Below the pieces are notes generated by a model. That model had not been told where the DNA came from. It worked only from the letters and a program-made list of their open reading frames with translations, and searched no databases. Both the position numbers and the translations under genes were made by a program. A DNA stretch of 64,000 nt from Methylocystis heyeri (lineage in GTDB: Bacteria > Pseudomonadota > Alphaproteobacteria > Rhizobiales > Beijerinckiaceae). The DNA is taken from positions 2,170,001 through 2,234,000 of the forward strand of contig NZ_CP046052.1 of assembly GCF_004802635.2 (NCBI RefSeq), given 5' to 3'. This document shows positions 62,101 through 64,000 of this stretch, one piece after another; position 1 is the stretch's first letter, and each line of letters opens with the position of its first letter.

Positions 62101-63463
62101 GCTCTCCAACGCCTTGAAATTTACGACGAGCGGAAAAGTCCTGCTTGGTTGCCGTCGACGCGGCGACACGATGCGAATCGAAGTCTGGGACACGGGCCCG
62201 GGAATTGCCGAGGAAGATCGTCTGACGATTTTCGAGGAGTTCCATCAGATCAACAATCCGGCAAGAGAGCGCAGCAAGGGGTTAGGCCTTGGTCTTGCGA
62301 TCGTGCAGCGATTGTCCAGTCTGCTCAGCCATCCGATCGATCTGAAATCGCTCCCGGGGTGCGGCTCGATGTTCAGCATCTGCGTGCCGATCGCGGCCCG
62401 CGCAAACACCCCCTTGAACTTCACCCGACGAGGCTCGACGAGCGAACACGCGAAAGGGAGCGCTTCGATCCTAGTCATTGAAGATGATCCATCCATTCGC
62501 GAGCTTCTCGATATGCTTCTTCGCGGTGCTGGCCATCGTCCGATCGCCGCCGCCGATGGCGTCGCGGCGCTAGCTTCGACAGAGCAGCCGGACATCGTCG
62601 TCGCCGATTTCAAGCTTCCGAACGGGCCGAGCGGCGTCGAGGTCGTCGTAAAGCTACGAGAGAAATTCCAACGGGAAATTCCCGCTATTGTTTTGACGGG
62701 GGACATTTCCACGCAAACCCTGCGGGCCATCGCCAATCTCGGTTGCACGCATCTCGACAAGCCGGTGGAGACGGCGGAGCTTTTGCGAGCCATCGCACAT
62801 TTTCTTCCTGCGCCGACGCCAATTGCCACGCCCGACACGGAGACGAAGCCGTCGAACGGACATTCGTCCGCGACCATATTTGTCGTCGACGACGACGCTG
62901 GTGTGCGAGATGCTGTCAGAGAGATGCTCGAAGCGCACGGTTGGTCGGTCGCGACTTTCTCGAGTTGCGAAGCGTTCCTCCAAACGCGGCGTCCAGAGAA
63001 GGAAGGATGCCTGGTGATCGACGCGGTTCTGCCGGGAATGAACGGCTTCGAGCTGCTGGCGCGGCTCAAAGCGGATAAGCTGACGCTGCCGTCGATCATG
63101 ATCACTGCAAATGGCGACGTATCGACGGCTGTAAAGGCTATGCGAGCCGGAGCCTCGGATTTTATCGAGAAGCCGTTCGGACATGAGGAGCTCATCGCCA
63201 GCATCGCGCATGCGCTGGAGCAAAATGCGCAATCCGGTCCATCGTACGAACGGCGCACGGCCGCCGCCGCGCAACTCGACGGTTTGACCAAGCGTCAACG
63301 AGAAATTCTGAAGCTCGTGCTCGCGGGGCATCCCAGCAAGAACATCGCCGCGGATCTCGGCGTCAGCCAGCGCACGATCGAGAACCATCGCGCCGCCATA
63401 ATGCGGAAGACCAAATCGCGCTCCATTCCTGCGCTGATCCGCTTGGCGATCGCGGCGGACTGA
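59129..63463 (+). CDS. CheB-CheR-PAS-histidine kinase-REC-REC-LuxR fusion signalling protein
   Basis: 1444 residues. Order by motif: CheB methylesterase (about 30-215; VGASAGG, QHLDPTH, SGSGGDG), CheR methyltransferase (about 225-490; VWCPGCSTGEEPYSIA, CRNLLIYL), a coiled coil (about 650-740), PAS (about 745-850), HisKA with ASHDLRQPL, HATPase (NLLSNALKF, DTGPGI, GLGLGLAIV), two receivers (FKLPNGPSG and VIDAVLPGMNGF), and a FixJ-type LuxR helix-turn-helix (about 1385-1440, LTKRQREILKLVLAGHPSKNIAADLGVSQRTIENH). It lacks membrane helices, so it is cytosolic, and it can sense, relay and perhaps regulate genes itself. Ends of the domains are approximate. Confidence 0.9.
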   Translation: MTSPAAARSKRVGRKSAGALAAGKSAESGAFPVVAVGASAGGLEAFRSFLDAQTPKSGMALVMIQHLDPTHPSLMVELLSSHTSMAVVQATDGAPLEPDHVYLIPPGVSLAIRAGLLRLSKPTERHGARLPFDFFLGSLAEALGELAICVVLSGSGGDGSVGLLAIKEKGGLVIVQDPEEAEFDGMPRSAIATGAVDFVASVADIPDLIFRQLHPASSCGVNAPKCLTDATSDEFAQIIALLRDKTSHDFSVYKKGTLERRLEHRMSAVRIEDRPSYLKFLCQKPGEIELLRKDLLIGVTQMFRVGPAFEFLSKEIVPDLVNQQKDQRSIRVWCPGCSTGEEPYSIAMLFLEAFEELKRPARLQIFASDINGDAVAFAREGLYPSTIEADVTPDRLTRFFSREDHHYRVANELRDCVVFTVHDILADAPFSNIDLVCCRNLLIYLQPEAQHKILSFFHFALRDGGVLFLGGSEVVGSDEHFEAVSKKYRIYRHLGRSRPGEVAFPTRTSSRMLVSAMAKPQPEPPSDFDHLTRSALIETFALGSVVIDARHECVHFSGAIEKYLGIALGAASNDVLAMARDGLRPKLRAAIERASREHTRVVVKGAHLEKDGDETAVCVIVQPLMTGEEQRYLISFLDDSLAESRAVRSTTQPTDQSRVAELERELEVITTDLENAIHDLDNAKEEQKRISQQAMSLNEEAQSTNEELVTSKEELQSVNEELTALNSQLHETLERQRNTSNDLQNILESSGIATIFLDEQLKIRFFTPAAMSLFSVIATDIGRPLADFTSLANDSNLICDASIVLDEQKVIEREISTQHGVWYNRLILPYRTHDGLVEGVVITFTNITEKKRTAEALAAAKQAADQANVAKSRFLAAASHDLRQPLQTIRLLQGLLAEKSKGVETQTLLKRLDAMVGVMSGMLNTLLDINQLEAGVIHTDIENFALNELFEHLNTDFSYHMQAQGLDWRVVSSKCVVRSDPRLLEQILRNLLSNALKFTTSGKVLLGCRRRGDTMRIEVWDTGPGIAEEDRLTIFEEFHQINNPARERSKGLGLGLAIVQRLSSLLSHPIDLKSLPGCGSMFSICVPIAARANTPLNFTRRGSTSEHAKGSASILVIEDDPSIRELLDMLLRGAGHRPIAAADGVAALASTEQPDIVVADFKLPNGPSGVEVVVKLREKFQREIPAIVLTGDISTQTLRAIANLGCTHLDKPVETAELLRAIAHFLPAPTPIATPDTETKPSNGHSSATIFVVDDDAGVRDAVREMLEAHGWSVATFSSCEAFLQTRRPEKEGCLVIDAVLPGMNGFELLARLKADKLTLPSIMITANGDVSTAVKAMRAGASDFIEKPFGHEELIASIAHALEQNAQSGPSYERRTAAAAQLDGLTKRQREILKLVLAGHPSKNIAADLGVSQRTIENHRAAIMRKTKSRSIPALIRLAIAAD

Positions 63464-63505
63464 GATCGACTGGAGCAACTGAACGGACGCGCGAAGGCCG
63501 CCCGC

Positions 63506-63862
63506 TTACTCTCGAACGCGAAGTTGGCGGCTAAAAGCGCCCCCTGTGGACGACGGCAAGGATACGATCGGCGCGAGTGCGTTCACGCAAGGGACGCATG
63601 TCCCTCCGAAGCCTTCTTCAAAAAGCCGTCGCAACACAATGAGTAGATCCGCCGCTTTCTGTGACGCGCCTAGATCGACATAAACGCGGATGTCCGCGAC
63701 GATCATGTCGCGCACGCCCTCCCAGCCTCTTTCATGGTGAAGCAAATAGGCGGCGCGAAGAGAATTATGTCTGGCGCTTGGCGTCACGCCCAGCACAATT
63801 TCCTGCGAGCCAAGACCGGAGAGCGCAGCGCATTGTGAAACCGTAATTTGTTGGGATGTCAT
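63506..63862 (-). CDS. Hypothetical protein
   Basis: From MTSQQITVSQCAALSGLG (the frame opens at 63907) about 118 residues. The first half contains QEIVLGVTPSARHNSLRAAYLLH, and a DMIVADIRVYVDLGASQKAADLLIVLR helix lies in the middle. A cysteine pair (TCVPCVN) comes near the end. No known family. It converges on the large fusion gene, whose stop is 43 bases away. Confidence 0.5.
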   Translation of the reverse strand: MTSQQITVSQCAALSGLGSQEIVLGVTPSARHNSLRAAYLLHHERGWEGVRDMIVADIRVYVDLGASQKAADLLIVLRRLFEEGFGGTCVPCVNALAPIVSLPSSTGGAFSRQLRVRE

Positions 63863-64000
63863 TGCGGATCTCTCTTCGCAGGGTTGAATGACCTTTCTGC
63901 GGATCACTCCATTCGTAGGCGGCGCACAGCCGCGGCGTCATGATGAAGGATTACAACCTCGTTCCACCGTAGAACTCGGGTCGGAAGCATCCCAACCTCG
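63863..64000. other. Right edge, no gene seen
   Basis: The last 138 bases include the upstream region of the 63506-63862 gene and no feature I can support. The island continues beyond the window. Confidence 0.3.

Noticed and set aside
1-64000. CRISPR array, rRNA or intact transposon
   Set aside because: No regularly spaced repeats, rRNA sequence or transposase with paired ends was seen on either strand.

Overview
The window reads as chromosome of an alphaproteobacterial methylotroph, most likely a type II methanotroph of the Methylocystis/Methylosinus kind. The reasons are a complete calcium-type methanol dehydrogenase operon (mxaF-J-G-I-R-S-A-C-K-L-D), a pqqA precursor peptide, a molybdenum-storage-protein pair, GC-rich codon use and interspersed palindromes of alphaproteobacterial type. 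No methane monooxygenase lies in the window, so the genus is inference.

Layout. 0-4.6 kb: egtB with the start of a probable egtD, an osmoprotectant ABC transporter (ATPase plus a binding-protein/permease fusion) and a glutathione transferase. 4.6-9.3 kb: a VOC protein, a glycosyltransferase next to a glycogen-debranching-type glucosidase, and small proteins. 9.3-18.5 kb: a Dps protein, an exported ClpP-like protein, several unassigned genes and a hybrid histidine kinase. 18.5-25.7 kb: a tripartite RND efflux operon with a divergent LysR regulator. 26-28.7 kb: mosB-mosA. 29-30.5 kb: small exported or membrane proteins and a 25-residue pqqA that stands apart from other pqq genes.

30.7-44.1 kb is the methanol oxidation region. 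A NarX-type kinase and a LuxR-type response regulator are divergent. They are followed by a beta-propeller protein and the mxa operon on the minus strand, where mxaR to mxaL are joined by 4-base stop/start overlaps. MxaF keeps the Ca site and has Ala where XoxF enzymes have Asp. An mxaF-type promoter and an 11-bp hairpin between mxaF and mxaJ suggest segmental control. 44.5-49.8 kb holds a diheme cytochrome c, a lanmodulin-family EF-hand protein, a small secreted partner, a truncated PQQ-associated periplasmic binding protein and a TonB-dependent receptor with a palindrome-rich leader. I read this as a candidate lanthanide-handling locus beside a calcium methanol dehydrogenase, and it is the most interesting part of the window.

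49.8-53.1 kb: LysR with a divergent alpha/beta hydrolase, an acetyltransferase and an XRE-cupin regulator. From 53.36 kb to the right edge lies a probable integrated island. It starts with a 45-base tRNA-Thr 3' fragment and a tyrosine recombinase. It carries stress genes (thioredoxin, Spy-like, Dps, YflT-like, DUF3309), a frameshifted eRF1-like gene, and a 1444-residue CheB-CheR-kinase-REC-REC-LuxR fusion. Three copies of a GTAGTTTCCG-containing element sit upstream of minus-strand island genes and may be its regulon signal.
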